Made by a program: the position numbers and the translations under genes. Below, piece after piece: positions 17,716 through 26,791 of a DNA stretch of 64,000 bases. Positions within the stretch are counted from its first letter, which is position 1. Each line of letters opens with the position of its first letter. The notes under the pieces were generated by a model that was given only the letters and a program-made list of their open reading frames with translations, did not search any database and was not told where the DNA came from. The stretch lies in contig JADFAE010000016.1 in NCBI GenBank assembly GCA_015665415.1, positions 1 to 64,000 on the forward strand, in the 5' to 3' direction. The DNA comes from Roseobacter sp. (GTDB taxonomy: Bacteria > Pseudomonadota > Alphaproteobacteria > Rhodobacterales > Rhodobacteraceae).

Positions 17716-18138
17716 ATGCCCGCGCAAGATCCCCATTCGATGTCCCCTCAGGATTGCCTCGTGGCAGTGATGGTGGCGGTTTCGGCCTCGGACGAGAATA
17801 TCCGCACCGCCGAGCTGGTGAAGATCCAGTCAGCGGTCAACATGCTGCCGGTCTTTGCGGATTACGACATCGACCGCATGACGCGGATCTCCAAAACCGT
17901 GCTGGATCTGTTTGAGCAGGTCGACGGGCTGGCGGCACTCTTTGGCCTGATCCGCGATGATCTGCCGGAGCGCCTCTATGAAACCGCCTATGCCCTGGCC
18001 TGTGATGTGGCCGCCGCGGATGGCAAACTGGCCGAGACCGAGCTCGAGTTCCTCGCCGAAGTCCGCTATGAGCTCAACATCGACAGGCTGCATGCCGCCG
18101 CCATCGAGCGCGGCGCACGGGCCCGTCACATCGTCTAG
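17716..18138 (+). CDS. TerB-domain protein
   Basis: This 140-aa all-helical protein has the TerB fold. DCLVAVMVAVSASDENIRTAELVKIQ and YALACDVAAADGKLAETELEFLAEV carry the paired acidic D-x-x-I/L-x-x-x-E motifs that bind metal in this family. TerB belongs to tellurite-resistance operons, but many stand-alone TerB proteins have no tellurite link, and no ter gene is nearby. It is cytoplasmic. The ATG at 17716 follows AAAGGAT. Confidence 0.85.
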   Translation: MPAQDPHSMSPQDCLVAVMVAVSASDENIRTAELVKIQSAVNMLPVFADYDIDRMTRISKTVLDLFEQVDGLAALFGLIRDDLPERLYETAYALACDVAAADGKLAETELEFLAEVRYELNIDRLHAAAIERGARARHIV

Positions 18139-18327
18139 GACAGCCTCAGGAAAGCTGGCACAGGAAGTCTGGACAGGCGACCTAGCCAGACGAGTTGGAC
18201 TGGCGAGTTGGACTGGCAAGCGACCAATTCGGCAAAATTGGTCTGCTCATTTTATTCGGTTTTGGCGCTTAGCGCCAAGACCACTTTGACGATAACATGG
18301 GCTCCAGCCACAGTTCCCGGAGCCATC

Positions 18328-20376
18328 ATGAACAGCCAACAAGACATCCGCACCCTGCCCTCGGTCTGCCCACTGGACTGCCCCGACACCTGCAGTCTCA
18401 ACGTCCAAGTGCAGGGCGACACCCTGGTCGCGGTCAAAGGCTCAGCAGCGAACCCCTTTACGGACAGCGTGATCTGCAACAAAGTGGCGCGCTACTACCC
18501 TGAATTCGTGCATGGCAAGGCCCGTCTCACCCATCCATTGAAACGGGTGGGGCCACGCGGCGCGGGTCAATTTGAGCGCATCGGTTGGGAAGAGGCCCTG
18601 GACATGGTGCATGCGGGCTTCACCCGGGCAATCAAGTCTCATGGGCCCGAAAGCGTGCTGCCCTTCAACTATGCAGGCCCCCACGGTGAGCTGGCGGGCG
18701 GCTCGATGGATCGGCGGTTCTTTTACCAGATGGGCGCCAGCTTGCTGGATCGCGGCCCGCTGTGTGGCGGGGTACGTGGCGGGGCCTATACCAGTGTCTT
18801 TGGCAACGCGCCGGGTATGCCACCGGTGCAGGTGGTCCACTCTGATCTGGTGCTGGTCTGGGGCAACAATGTCACCGTCTCGAATCTGCATCTGGCGCCG
18901 TTGCTGAAAAAGATGCGCGCCAAGGGCGGCAAATTGGTGGTGATCGACCCCAAGCGGATCAAGATTGCTGAGCAATGCGACCTGCATCTGCAGATCAAAC
19001 CGGGCACCGATGTGGTGCTGGCCATGGGGCTGGCCGCAGAGCTCGAGCGGCGCGCTGCCTTGGACCATGAATTTATTGCCGAATGGGTCAGCGGATTTAC
19101 CCCTTATATGGCGCAGGCGCGGCTTTACGGGCTGACTGAGGTCATCGAAATCTGCGGTATCAGCGAGGGTGAGTTCCACGCCCTGGCCGACCTGATGATC
19201 GCCGCCAAGACCATGGCCTGCGCCTTTGGCAATGGGATCGAACGTGGCCGCTCGGGCGGGTCCGGCCTGCGCGCCGCAATGGTTTTGCCCGCGCTGCTCG
19301 GCCACCACGGACGTCTGGGGGCCGGAGTGCTGGCCAAATCCGGTGTCGCCACCCCCAAGACCGCCGCGCGGCTGCAGGGCGAACAGCTGATCAAACCGGG
19401 CACTCGGAAATTCAATATCGTCGACATCGCTGAAAAGCTGCAGGACGACAGTCTGGATGTGCCGATCAAGGCGACGATGATCTACAACCACAACCCGGTG
19501 GCGACGCATCCGGATCAGACCAACCTGATGCGCGCGCTGATGCGCGAGGATCTGTTCATTGCGGGCTGCGATGTGGTGATGACCGACAGCATGGCCTATT
19601 GCGATGTCATCCTGCCAGCAGCCTCGCATTTCGAATTCGACGACATCTATGGCGCCTATGGTCAGAACTATCTGCAACGGGCAAGGCCAGTGATCCCCTG
19701 CGTTGGTGAGAGCCTGCCCAACACAGAAATCTTTCGCCGCCTGGCCGCGCGCTTTGGCTATGACGATGACCTCTTCAAAGCCAGTGATACCCAACTGATG
19801 GATGAGGCCATCGATGCCTCGCACCCGCAGCTTGAGGGGATGCGCCCCAGTGAAATCCCACTGGATCGCGCCATCGAGATGATGGCCGTGGATGGCGAGC
19901 CGCTGATCATGTGCAAGACCGTTACCCCCGCCACACGGTCGGGACGGATCGAGCTGTTCAGCCAGGATCTTGAGGATCGCTATGGCTATGGCGTGCCGCG
20001 CTATGAAGCAGTGCCGCAAGAGCTGCCCCTGGTGCTGATCTCTCCCAGCTCCGCCAAGCGGACCAATGCCACCTTTGGCAGCAACCCCGCCTCGCAGGGG
20101 CCTGAGGAGTTGGAGATGCACCCGAGAGACGCCAAGGCCCGTGGCCTGTCAAATGGCGATCTGGTTCTGGTCTGGAACGCGCGTGCAGAGGTCGAGCTGC
20201 AGCTCAAGGTGACGGAGGCCACCCGCCCTGGTGTGCTCTACTCCCCCAAGGGCACCTGGCGCGCCAGTTCGCGCACCGGGGTCACCGTCAATGCGCTGAT
20301 TCCGGCGGATATCCGCACGGATATCGAAGCCGGGGCCTGCTATCATGAAACCTTTGTCGAGGTAAAACCAGCGTAG
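18328..20376 (+). CDS. Molybdopterin-dependent oxidoreductase (formate-dehydrogenase-like)
   Basis: This 682-aa member of the DMSO reductase/formate dehydrogenase superfamily has an N-terminal [4Fe-4S] motif at C14, C18 and C22 (SVCPLDCPDTCSLNV) plus a fourth Cys in VICNK. The molybdopterin-binding regions follow (LVWGNNVTVSNLHLAP; VVIDPKRIKIAEQCD), then a C-terminal molydopterin dinucleotide-binding domain (SSAKRTNATFGSNPASQG; LEMHPRDAKARGLSNGDLV). There is no Tat signal, so it is cytoplasmic. The substrate is not evident; the residue after LLDRGPLCGG may be a Cys-type ligand. The ATG at 18328 is used. It is monocistronic. Confidence 0.9.
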   Translation: MNSQQDIRTLPSVCPLDCPDTCSLNVQVQGDTLVAVKGSAANPFTDSVICNKVARYYPEFVHGKARLTHPLKRVGPRGAGQFERIGWEEALDMVHAGFTRAIKSHGPESVLPFNYAGPHGELAGGSMDRRFFYQMGASLLDRGPLCGGVRGGAYTSVFGNAPGMPPVQVVHSDLVLVWGNNVTVSNLHLAPLLKKMRAKGGKLVVIDPKRIKIAEQCDLHLQIKPGTDVVLAMGLAAELERRAALDHEFIAEWVSGFTPYMAQARLYGLTEVIEICGISEGEFHALADLMIAAKTMACAFGNGIERGRSGGSGLRAAMVLPALLGHHGRLGAGVLAKSGVATPKTAARLQGEQLIKPGTRKFNIVDIAEKLQDDSLDVPIKATMIYNHNPVATHPDQTNLMRALMREDLFIAGCDVVMTDSMAYCDVILPAASHFEFDDIYGAYGQNYLQRARPVIPCVGESLPNTEIFRRLAARFGYDDDLFKASDTQLMDEAIDASHPQLEGMRPSEIPLDRAIEMMAVDGEPLIMCKTVTPATRSGRIELFSQDLEDRYGYGVPRYEAVPQELPLVLISPSSAKRTNATFGSNPASQGPEELEMHPRDAKARGLSNGDLVLVWNARAEVELQLKVTEATRPGVLYSPKGTWRASSRTGVTVNALIPADIRTDIEAGACYHETFVEVKPA

Positions 20377-20478
20377 GTGTGCCCCTGAGGGGTCCACATA
20401 CCCGTCCTTACATACCGGTCCTTACATACCCGCCCTTTTGCCCGACCCGGCTGCGCCTGATCGGAACCCAAGGTTTGA

Positions 20479-21972
20479 TCAGGCGTCGTAGGTCTGGCCC
20501 CAACGCTCGATCAGTTGCTGCTGCAACCGCTTGGCTCTTTTGTTCCAGGCCTTGGCCCCCTGCGGGCGCTCGCGCTCAGCCCGACTGAGGCGAGCGCGTG
20601 CTTTGGTATCAGCGGTAAAGATGGCAAAGGCCAGTTCCGCCCCCCCCGGCGTGGTGAGAAAACCGCCCAAACCCGAGACAAAATTCAGCGTTCCGGTCTT
20701 GGCCGCAACCTTGATCGGGTGGGTCTTGATCACCCGCCCATTGGCGTCGCGCATCGGAAAATTCTTCAACAACGGCTTCAGCGCACCTGCCCGATTGGCA
20801 GCCACTAGCACCGACAGCAAAGCATTGGGCGTCACCCGCGATGCCTCGCCCAGTCCCGAATGATCCACCATGCGGATCGAAGTGACACCATATTTAGCCT
20901 TGGCCCAACGCGACATCACGGCCGCCGAATCCTTAAGCCCCTTGGGGCGCTGCCCACGCGCTGCTGTGGCGGCCATGCCGATCATCTCGGCCATCAAGTT
21001 GTTGGAATATTTCAGCATGCCCTTCAGCATCAGATCCAGCGGTGGGCTGTTATGATGCGCCAGCAGCGTGGTATTGGCTGGCAAACGGTCGATCGTCTTG
21101 GCCGCCTTCAGCTTGATCCCGTGAGCGCGTACCATGGTGCGAAACACATCCGCCGCATAATCAGCAGGACGACGCACCGGCAACCAGCGCGAGCCACCTT
21201 TGCCCAATGCCTTGCTGGCCACGGTCCAGTGATCCACGCCGCCGCGATCTGCATAGGTGTAGACAGGCAGCGCCCGATTGACGACCTTCATCCGCGCCAT
21301 GCTCACCTCGGGGCGGTATTTCTCGGTGCGCGCATCCATGTTGACCGCCCAGCTCTGGCCCGCCCGTTTCCATTCAAAATGCACCCGATTGAAATTCAGC
21401 GCCAGACCCGAGACCGCCGGACTATAGCCAACGTGATCCGGTTGCTCCTGATCAATGCTGCGCACCCGTGGCAGTGCCCCATCCCAGACCCGAAAACTGC
21501 CACGCACCTCACGGACCCCAGCATTTTTGAGCGAGCGCGCCAATTGCGCCAGGTGATCGGAATTGAGCATCGGATCGCCGCCACCGGCCAGGATCAGATC
21601 CCCCTTCAGCACACCGCCGCTCAGGCTGCCACTGGTCAGGATGCGGGTGGTGAAACGATGCCCCGCGCCAAGGGTGTCCAGCGCATATAGCGCCGTCAGC
21701 GCCTTGGCCACACTGGCCGGCGGCAGGGCGCTTTCGCCGCCATGCGACTCCAGCGGCTTACCGCTACCCACCTCGGCCACGGCGCAGGCCACCTGCCCCG
21801 ACAGGCCAGACCGCGCCAACAGCGCCTTGAGCCCCGCTGCTGAGCCCGCTGCGGAGGGACGTGCCGCGACCCGAGCATTGGGCCGCAACGAGATGCGCGG
21901 CGCATTGGCCAGCGCCGCCGGAGCAGTAAGGGCCGCCGCAGCAGCCGTCAGGAAGGATCGTCTCGAAAACAT
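20479..21972 (-). CDS. dacB: D-alanyl-D-alanine carboxypeptidase/endopeptidase, PBP4 class
   Basis: This penicillin-binding protein trims peptidoglycan peptides. The 497-aa frame has a Tat-type signal (FSRRSFLTAAAAALTAPAALA), the active-site SxxK in PPASVAKALTAL, SxN in KYSNNLMAEM and KTG in AAKTGTLNF. The large inserted domain typical of class C type 4 PBPs lies between SxxK and SxN (GDLILAGGGDPML is the hallmark). The ATG at 21972 is preferred over the TTG at 21981; neither has a strong ribosome-binding site. nadD lies upstream on the same strand. Confidence 0.95.
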   Translation of the reverse strand: MFSRRSFLTAAAAALTAPAALANAPRISLRPNARVAARPSAAGSAAGLKALLARSGLSGQVACAVAEVGSGKPLESHGGESALPPASVAKALTALYALDTLGAGHRFTTRILTSGSLSGGVLKGDLILAGGGDPMLNSDHLAQLARSLKNAGVREVRGSFRVWDGALPRVRSIDQEQPDHVGYSPAVSGLALNFNRVHFEWKRAGQSWAVNMDARTEKYRPEVSMARMKVVNRALPVYTYADRGGVDHWTVASKALGKGGSRWLPVRRPADYAADVFRTMVRAHGIKLKAAKTIDRLPANTTLLAHHNSPPLDLMLKGMLKYSNNLMAEMIGMAATAARGQRPKGLKDSAAVMSRWAKAKYGVTSIRMVDHSGLGEASRVTPNALLSVLVAANRAGALKPLLKNFPMRDANGRVIKTHPIKVAAKTGTLNFVSGLGGFLTTPGGAELAFAIFTADTKARARLSRAERERPQGAKAWNKRAKRLQQQLIERWGQTYDA

Positions 21973-22171
21973 ATCAGTCAATATCTATTAAAATTGCTAC
22001 CAAACGACAAACAAGGCCCGTGAGCAAGACATGAAAGTCCCTCTGCCTCATATGCGGCCCTGCAGCATTCCACGTCTTCCGCCCACTTTGGGGCAGCCTG
22101 ACGCCACTAAAATGTAGCGCTGCAAAGGGCCGACAAAAAGGCATATCTGGGATCATTTTCGGCGCAGCGCG

Positions 22172-22783
22172 TTAAACCAGCGTCTCCGACCAGCCGCCCT
22201 TGGCCCGGATCGCGGTTGAGCTGGCCGCCACCATCGGCACATTGACAAAACACCAGGCCGGGGCAGTTGCGCGCGCCAAAAGCTGGCTTTGGCTGTCTTT
22301 CAGCATCTGCCCGCGATAGATCCGCGCCGCGCGCGACAGCCGCGCCGAGATCCTGTCGCCGGGGCGGGCCAGCACTCCGATGGGCACGGTTTCCATGATC
22401 TGCTGCCAATCTTTCCAGCGGTGAAAATGCGCCAGATTATCCGCTCCCATCAGCCAGACAAAGCGCACCCCCGGGTGCCGTCGGCGCAGATGTCGCAGGG
22501 TCTGGGCAGTATAGCGCGTGCCCAGCTGGGCCTCGATGTCGCTGATCTGGACGCGTGGGTTTGTGACCAGCGCCGCGCTCGCCGCAATCCGGCGCTGCAA
22601 GGGCGCGGGTTGGCGGGATTTCAGAGGGTTGCCGGGCGAGACCAGCCAGACCAGATGATCCAACCCAAAGCGCTGCATAGCGGCCTCAGAGATCGCCGCA
22701 TGACCCTGATGCGGCGGGTCAAAGGACCCTCCCAGCAGCCCGACACTTTGGCCCGGGCGGATATGCGGCAATCTGCAAACCAT
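22172..22783 (-). CDS. nadD: Nicotinate-nucleotide adenylyltransferase
   Basis: NadD converts nicotinate mononucleotide and ATP to deamido-NAD. The 203-aa protein has the nucleotidyltransferase motif [11 protein letters not shown] near the start, the substrate motif [16 protein letters not shown] and the second ATP motif near the C-terminus ([14 protein letters not shown], an SSTxIR variant). Of several in-frame ATGs, 22783 is chosen because it follows CAAGG and puts the GGSFDPPH block at the usual distance. The nearby nadE (39.4 kb) acts two steps on in the same pathway. Confidence 0.95.
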   Translation of the reverse strand: MVCRLPHIRPGQSVGLLGGSFDPPHQGHAAISEAAMQRFGLDHLVWLVSPGNPLKSRQPAPLQRRIAASAALVTNPRVQISDIEAQLGTRYTAQTLRHLRRRHPGVRFVWLMGADNLAHFHRWKDWQQIMETVPIGVLARPGDRISARLSRAARIYRGQMLKDSQSQLLARATAPAWCFVNVPMVAASSTAIRAKGGWSETLV

Positions 22784-22891
22784 AACGGCCTTGATGCACA
22801 TAGTTTTTCGGGAAATCAATCGGCTACTTACAGGTCCGATACCTTTCGCAACCAACATCTTGAACAGCAAAAAGGCCCCGGCGGGAAAGGA

Positions 22892-23752
22892 TCATACAAA
22901 GGGTATATTAGATTTATCCAAGCGTGGAAAATCACACCGGTGCATAAAGAAATACCCTTTCAAATACCGATTGATCTTCGCCACATCGACATTGGGACCA
23001 GCCAAGATACACTTTATTCCTAGTGGGTAGGCCAGGTCCTTATAGATCTCATCCCCATGCAAACTGAGCAGCAGTTTCTTTCGAAACTCGCCTCCCACTT
23101 CTGCAAAGCATCCGATTCTCCGATCTAGCGAGCCAAAACCACCGGCACATACCATTCGAGATTCTTCTTCCTCTCGAAAATACCAATTTTTCTGAAACCA
23201 TATATACTTACGAAGTCGTTCGACCCATTCAGAATGGGCTTTAGCATTCAACTCAGCCCCCAACAGCGCATTGCCCAACTGAGGTACAGGTCCGCTTTCG
23301 TATGCGACATCTTTCGGTCCTTCAAACCCCGAAGCCTTCGCAAGTGTGCTCAGATCACTCTCGTTGAACCCGATTGCAACTGGCATACCACCATTGCCAA
23401 GTTTCCCGTACCCTCGCCACATAGACAAACTATCCTTGGCGCAGGAGAAACTCACGACCTGACCGTTCAGCCGCGTTTCGAGATCCATCAGAATCCCCTC
23501 TTCAAAGGCAATCAATTCAGTGGTTTTCCGATCAGTTGATATACTCCCCTCCCCATAGAATTTCCTCAAGGTAGAGAGGCCTGTGCGGAATTCATTTCTG
23601 TCGTTGAGCGCTTCGAAATCACTTGCCAACAGGGACTTCGACTGCAAAATCTGGGTCAACGTCTCGAACGTGGTGTAGTGCCAAAGGATTTTATTGTCTG
23701 TCACCTGATCTGTCCTGATTGCAAAAATCCAAGGAATGGAAGTGCGATTCAT
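22892..23752 (-). CDS. DUF2971 family protein, accessory
   Basis: This protein of about 286 aa matches DUF2971. LWHYTTFETLTQILQSKSLLASDFEALNDRNEF is the family hallmark (H-Y-T, then S-L-L-x-S, then L-N-D-x-x-E), and VVSFSCAKDSLSMWRGYG and MPVAIGFNES follow in the usual order. The family's biochemical role is unknown; such genes are often found in variable genome regions. Codon use and AT content differ from neighbouring nadD and ettA, suggesting acquisition. The ATG at 23752 follows GAGAG; another ATG at 23797 and a TTG at 23803 are alternatives. Confidence 0.82.
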   Translation of the reverse strand: MNRTSIPWIFAIRTDQVTDNKILWHYTTFETLTQILQSKSLLASDFEALNDRNEFRTGLSTLRKFYGEGSISTDRKTTELIAFEEGILMDLETRLNGQVVSFSCAKDSLSMWRGYGKLGNGGMPVAIGFNESDLSTLAKASGFEGPKDVAYESGPVPQLGNALLGAELNAKAHSEWVERLRKYIWFQKNWYFREEEESRMVCAGGFGSLDRRIGCFAEVGGEFRKKLLLSLHGDEIYKDLAYPLGIKCILAGPNVDVAKINRYLKGYFFMHRCDFPRLDKSNIPFV

Positions 23753-24092
23753 ACTCTCAACCAAAATCAGAGCAATCACTTTCCCCTTGCATCCCATCTC
23801 CAAACAAAAAATCTGCGCCTAACTATCAGAGGGCTAATAGCGCCTGCATTCGCCAATGCCCGTGCACAGCACGGGCAGCGCCCGAACCGCCCCCACGGGG
23901 CGGGCGCTTAGCGCCCTTCCCTCGGTTCGGTCGCAGGGGGCATGGCACCCGCCGCAGGATAGGAGTGCACTGGTGGTGTACGGAGGGTGCATCCCGATCA
24001 CCCCAGCTCTGCGCTGCATCCTGCATTGCCCCCTGCCCCCGCATCCGCTATCACACCAGCCAGCACGAATTCCCCCATCATGGAGCAGTCAC
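23753..24092. other. Intergenic region with GC hairpins before ettA
   Basis: I see no gene in this stretch. It changes sharply from AT-rich (to about 23850) to GC-rich. It holds the hairpin CCCGTG-CACAG-CACGGG-type at about 23860-23875 and palindromes such as GCGCTTAGCGC near 23910. These may mark the edge of inserted DNA. Confidence 0.5.
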
Positions 24093-25760
24093 ATGGCCGC
24101 CTATCAATACGTCTACCACATGCAGGGTGTCTCCAAGACCTACCCCGGTGGCAAGAAATGCTTTGAAAACATCCACCTCTCCTTTCTGCCCGGCGTGAAA
24201 ATCGGTGTGGTCGGGGTCAACGGCGCTGGTAAATCCACCCTGATGAAGATCATGGCCGGCCTCGACAAGGATTTCACCGGCGAGGCCTGGGCCGCCGAGG
24301 GCGCCAAAGTCGGCTATTTGCCGCAGGAGCCCAAGCTGGACGAGAGCCTGACAGTGCGTGAAAACGTCATGCTCGGCGTCAAGGACAAGAAAGACAAGGT
24401 CGACCGGTTCAACCAGATCGCCGTCGAGATGGCGGAGAACTACACCGACGAGCTGATGGAAGAGATGACCGCGCTGCAGGACGCCATCGATGCGGAAAAC
24501 CTCTGGGATCTGGACAGCCAGATCGACATCTCCATGGAAGCCCTGCGCTGCCCCCCAGATGACGCCGCGATCGCCAATCTCTCGGGCGGTGAAAAACGCC
24601 GGGTGGCCCTGTGCAAACTGTTGCTCGAAGCGCCAGAGATGCTGCTGCTTGATGAGCCGACCAACCACCTGGACGCCGAGACCATCGCCTGGCTGCAACA
24701 GCACCTGATCGACTACAAAGGCACCATCCTCTGCGTCACCCACGACCGCTATTTCCTGGATGACATCACCAGCTGGATCCTCGAGCTCGACCGCGGCAAG
24801 GGCATCCCCTACGAGGGCAACTACTCTGCCTGGCTGGAGCAAAAGGCCAAGCGCCTGGAGCAGGAGGCCCGCGAGGACAAATCCAAGCAGCAGACCCTGC
24901 AGCGCGAACTCGACTGGATGCGCCAGGGCGCCAAGGCCCGCCAGGCCAAATCCAAGGCCCGGATCAACGCCTATAACGATCTGGCCGAACAGTCAGAGCG
25001 CGAAAAGCTGACCCGTGCCCAGATCGTCATCCCCAATGGCCCACGTCTGGGCAGCAAGGTGATCGAGGTCGAAGGTCTGGCCAAGCATTATGGCGACAAG
25101 CAGCTGGTCGAGGGCCTCTCCTTTGATCTGCCCCCAGGCGGCATCGTCGGCGTCATCGGCCCCAACGGCGCCGGTAAATCCACCCTGTTCCGCATGCTGA
25201 CCGGCCAGGAACAGCCCGACAGCGGCTCTGTCTCTTATGGCGACACCGTCAAACTGTCCTATGTGGATCAGTCCCGCGATGATCTGAAAGACAATGAAAC
25301 CGTCTGGGAAGCCATCTCTGGGGGGGCCGAAATCATCGAGCTGGGCGACGCACAGGTGAATTCGCGCGCCTATTGCTCCTCGTTCAACTTCAAGGGCGGC
25401 GATCAGCAGAAACCGCTGAACCTGCTGTCGGGTGGTGAGCGAAACCGCGTGCACATGGCGCGTCTGCTGAAAGAGGGCGGCAACGTGCTGCTGCTCGATG
25501 AGCCGACCAACGATCTGGACGTGGAAACCCTGCGCGCCCTCGAAGATGCGCTGGTGGATTTTGCCGGCTGCGCCGTGGTGATCTCTCACGACCGTTTCTT
25601 CCTCGACCGGATCTGCACCCATATGCTGGCCTTTGAAGGCGACGCCCATGTGGAGTGGTTCGAAGGCAACTTTGAGGACTACGAGGAAGACAAGAAGCGT
25701 CGTTTGGGTGCCGACGCGCTGGAGCCCAAGCGCCTGAAGCACAAGAAGTTTGTGCGGTAA
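24093..25760 (+). CDS. ettA: Energy-dependent translational throttle protein EttA (ABC-F ATPase)
   Basis: EttA binds the ribosomal E site and couples translation to the ATP/ADP ratio. The 555-aa frame is a twin ABC-F ATPase: first Walker A GVNGAGKST, signature NLSGGEKRRVALCK, Walker B LLLDEPTNHLD. A linker of charged helices (KRLEQEAREDKSKQQTLQREL) precedes the second set, GPNGAGKST, LLSGGERNRVHMARLL and LLLDEPTNDLDVE. The ATG at 24093 gives the usual MAAYQYVYHMQGV start. Length and the lack of membrane segments fit EttA. AT-rich accessory genes flank it on both sides. Confidence 0.95.
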   Translation: MAAYQYVYHMQGVSKTYPGGKKCFENIHLSFLPGVKIGVVGVNGAGKSTLMKIMAGLDKDFTGEAWAAEGAKVGYLPQEPKLDESLTVRENVMLGVKDKKDKVDRFNQIAVEMAENYTDELMEEMTALQDAIDAENLWDLDSQIDISMEALRCPPDDAAIANLSGGEKRRVALCKLLLEAPEMLLLDEPTNHLDAETIAWLQQHLIDYKGTILCVTHDRYFLDDITSWILELDRGKGIPYEGNYSAWLEQKAKRLEQEAREDKSKQQTLQRELDWMRQGAKARQAKSKARINAYNDLAEQSEREKLTRAQIVIPNGPRLGSKVIEVEGLAKHYGDKQLVEGLSFDLPPGGIVGVIGPNGAGKSTLFRMLTGQEQPDSGSVSYGDTVKLSYVDQSRDDLKDNETVWEAISGGAEIIELGDAQVNSRAYCSSFNFKGGDQQKPLNLLSGGERNRVHMARLLKEGGNVLLLDEPTNDLDVETLRALEDALVDFAGCAVVISHDRFFLDRICTHMLAFEGDAHVEWFEGNFEDYEEDKKRRLGADALEPKRLKHKKFVR

Positions 25761-25776
25761 GGGTTGCGTTGAAAAA

Positions 25777-25827
25777 CTGACACCACATATGTTTGTTGCT
25801 AAATAAACTCTAATTATGTGGTGTCAG
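25777..25827. repeat. 13-bp perfect inverted repeat ahead of an orphan gene
   Basis: CTGACACCACATA (25777-25789) and TATGTGGTGTCAG (25815-25827) are perfect inverted arms around a 25-bp AT-rich loop, 17 bp after the ettA stop. The right arm ends 2 bp before the TTG taken as the next gene's start. It could be a terminator without a T-run, an operator, or the end of an inserted segment. Confidence 0.6.
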
Positions 25828-25829
25828 TA

Positions 25830-26717
25830 TTGGGCGAAGCCAAACGCAGAAAAGACAGTGACCCTTATTATGGGAAGATACCGAAGTCTGGAAAAGGCCT
25901 TATAATCAGCCCTCCAATGGAAATAGACGGCACTCGCATTTTCATTCGAAACTCAGAACTAGATCCTATTGAACTCCGACGCAGCATTCTATTTTGGGAC
26001 AGACTTGTTTGGCCACAAAACAACGGCCTACATTTGGCAAACTCCATTGAAGCCGACTTTCTCGAAGCGGCCAACATTCTTGAACGCCCCGAGTATCGAC
26101 TCAATGGGGATGTAGCCACGGGGATAGCGGAGAGCTTCCTGCACTCATATTTTGAGAAGGAAAGACGCGAACCCGGCCAATGGTCGCTTTCGACCGGTGA
26201 CAACTCGCTTGTGTTAAAATCGCAAAACATTTCTACTGGACGCGGCGCATCCGTCGATCTTTTCCGTTCGATCCCAATTCCAGAGCATGACGTTCCCTTA
26301 GAGGAAATCCTTAGGTTCAAAGATCAGCGACTCAGTGAAGTCAGGTGTTTGGTAGTGGCCATTGATGAGTTCTATTCCAGTTGGACTAGTGCTGAGGACA
26401 AAGCTCATCAGTTAGACTTGGCAAAACGCAAAATTGAACAAGCCTGTATAGACATGGTGAAGGTTGCCAAAGAAGACCAAAACAAGTTTCGACTTTCAAA
26501 CTGGAAAGTGGGATTTGGCCTGAATGCACTGGGTATTTTGGGTGCAGCAGAAATAGGTGGTAGAATTGGTCAGAACTTTGGCTTTGAAGGGCTTGGGCAG
26601 ATACTAGGTGGTGCAGCTTCAACAATGTCTCTTTCTAATGACATTGGTTTCAAAAATCAGAGAGATTCCAGTTCTCCATTCAAATTCGCAGCCTCACTGG
26701 AACTTGATACTATCTGA
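25830..26717 (+). CDS. Orphan protein of unknown function, accessory
   Basis: From the TTG at 25830 (295 aa) the protein begins MGEAKRRKDSDPYYGK, an N-terminus seen in several uncharacterised bacterial families. A longer reading from GTG at 25818 would start inside the inverted repeat. The body continues KGLIISPPMEIDG, FIRNSELDPIELRRSILFWDRLVWP (reminiscent of DUF6236, not certain) and mixed helices. The last 70 residues are Gly-rich and hydrophobic (VGFGLNALGILGAAEIGGRIG; GLGQILGGAAS), which might insert in membranes. It is AT-richer than all neighbours. Three 155-bp repeats follow. Confidence 0.72.
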   Translation: MGEAKRRKDSDPYYGKIPKSGKGLIISPPMEIDGTRIFIRNSELDPIELRRSILFWDRLVWPQNNGLHLANSIEADFLEAANILERPEYRLNGDVATGIAESFLHSYFEKERREPGQWSLSTGDNSLVLKSQNISTGRGASVDLFRSIPIPEHDVPLEEILRFKDQRLSEVRCLVVAIDEFYSSWTSAEDKAHQLDLAKRKIEQACIDMVKVAKEDQNKFRLSNWKVGFGLNALGILGAAEIGGRIGQNFGFEGLGQILGGAASTMSLSNDIGFKNQRDSSSPFKFAASLELDTI

Positions 26718-26741
26718 TTTCAACCTCTTGATAAGGCCCGT

Positions 26742-26791
26742 GCCTGACCTTGGGGAGGTGCAAAAGCGCCTTCCCGGGGGGAAGGTCAGGC
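26742..26791. repeat. Inverted half-copy making a hairpin at the left edge of the repeats
   Basis: GCCTGACCTT (26742-26751) is the exact reverse complement of AAGGTCAGGC (26782-26791) at the start of the first 155-bp unit. A possible inner stem AAGCGCCTTCCC / GGGAAGG lies between. This can act as a terminator for the orphan gene or mark the repeat boundary. Confidence 0.6.

Noticed and set aside
17716-18138. TerB gene as evidence of tellurite resistance
   Set aside because: A lone TerB domain without other ter genes does not support that phenotype.
18442-20121. 559-codon minus-strand frame opposite the molybdopterin oxidoreductase
   Set aside because: Antisense shadow; the sense strand carries the iron-sulfur and molybdopterin motifs.
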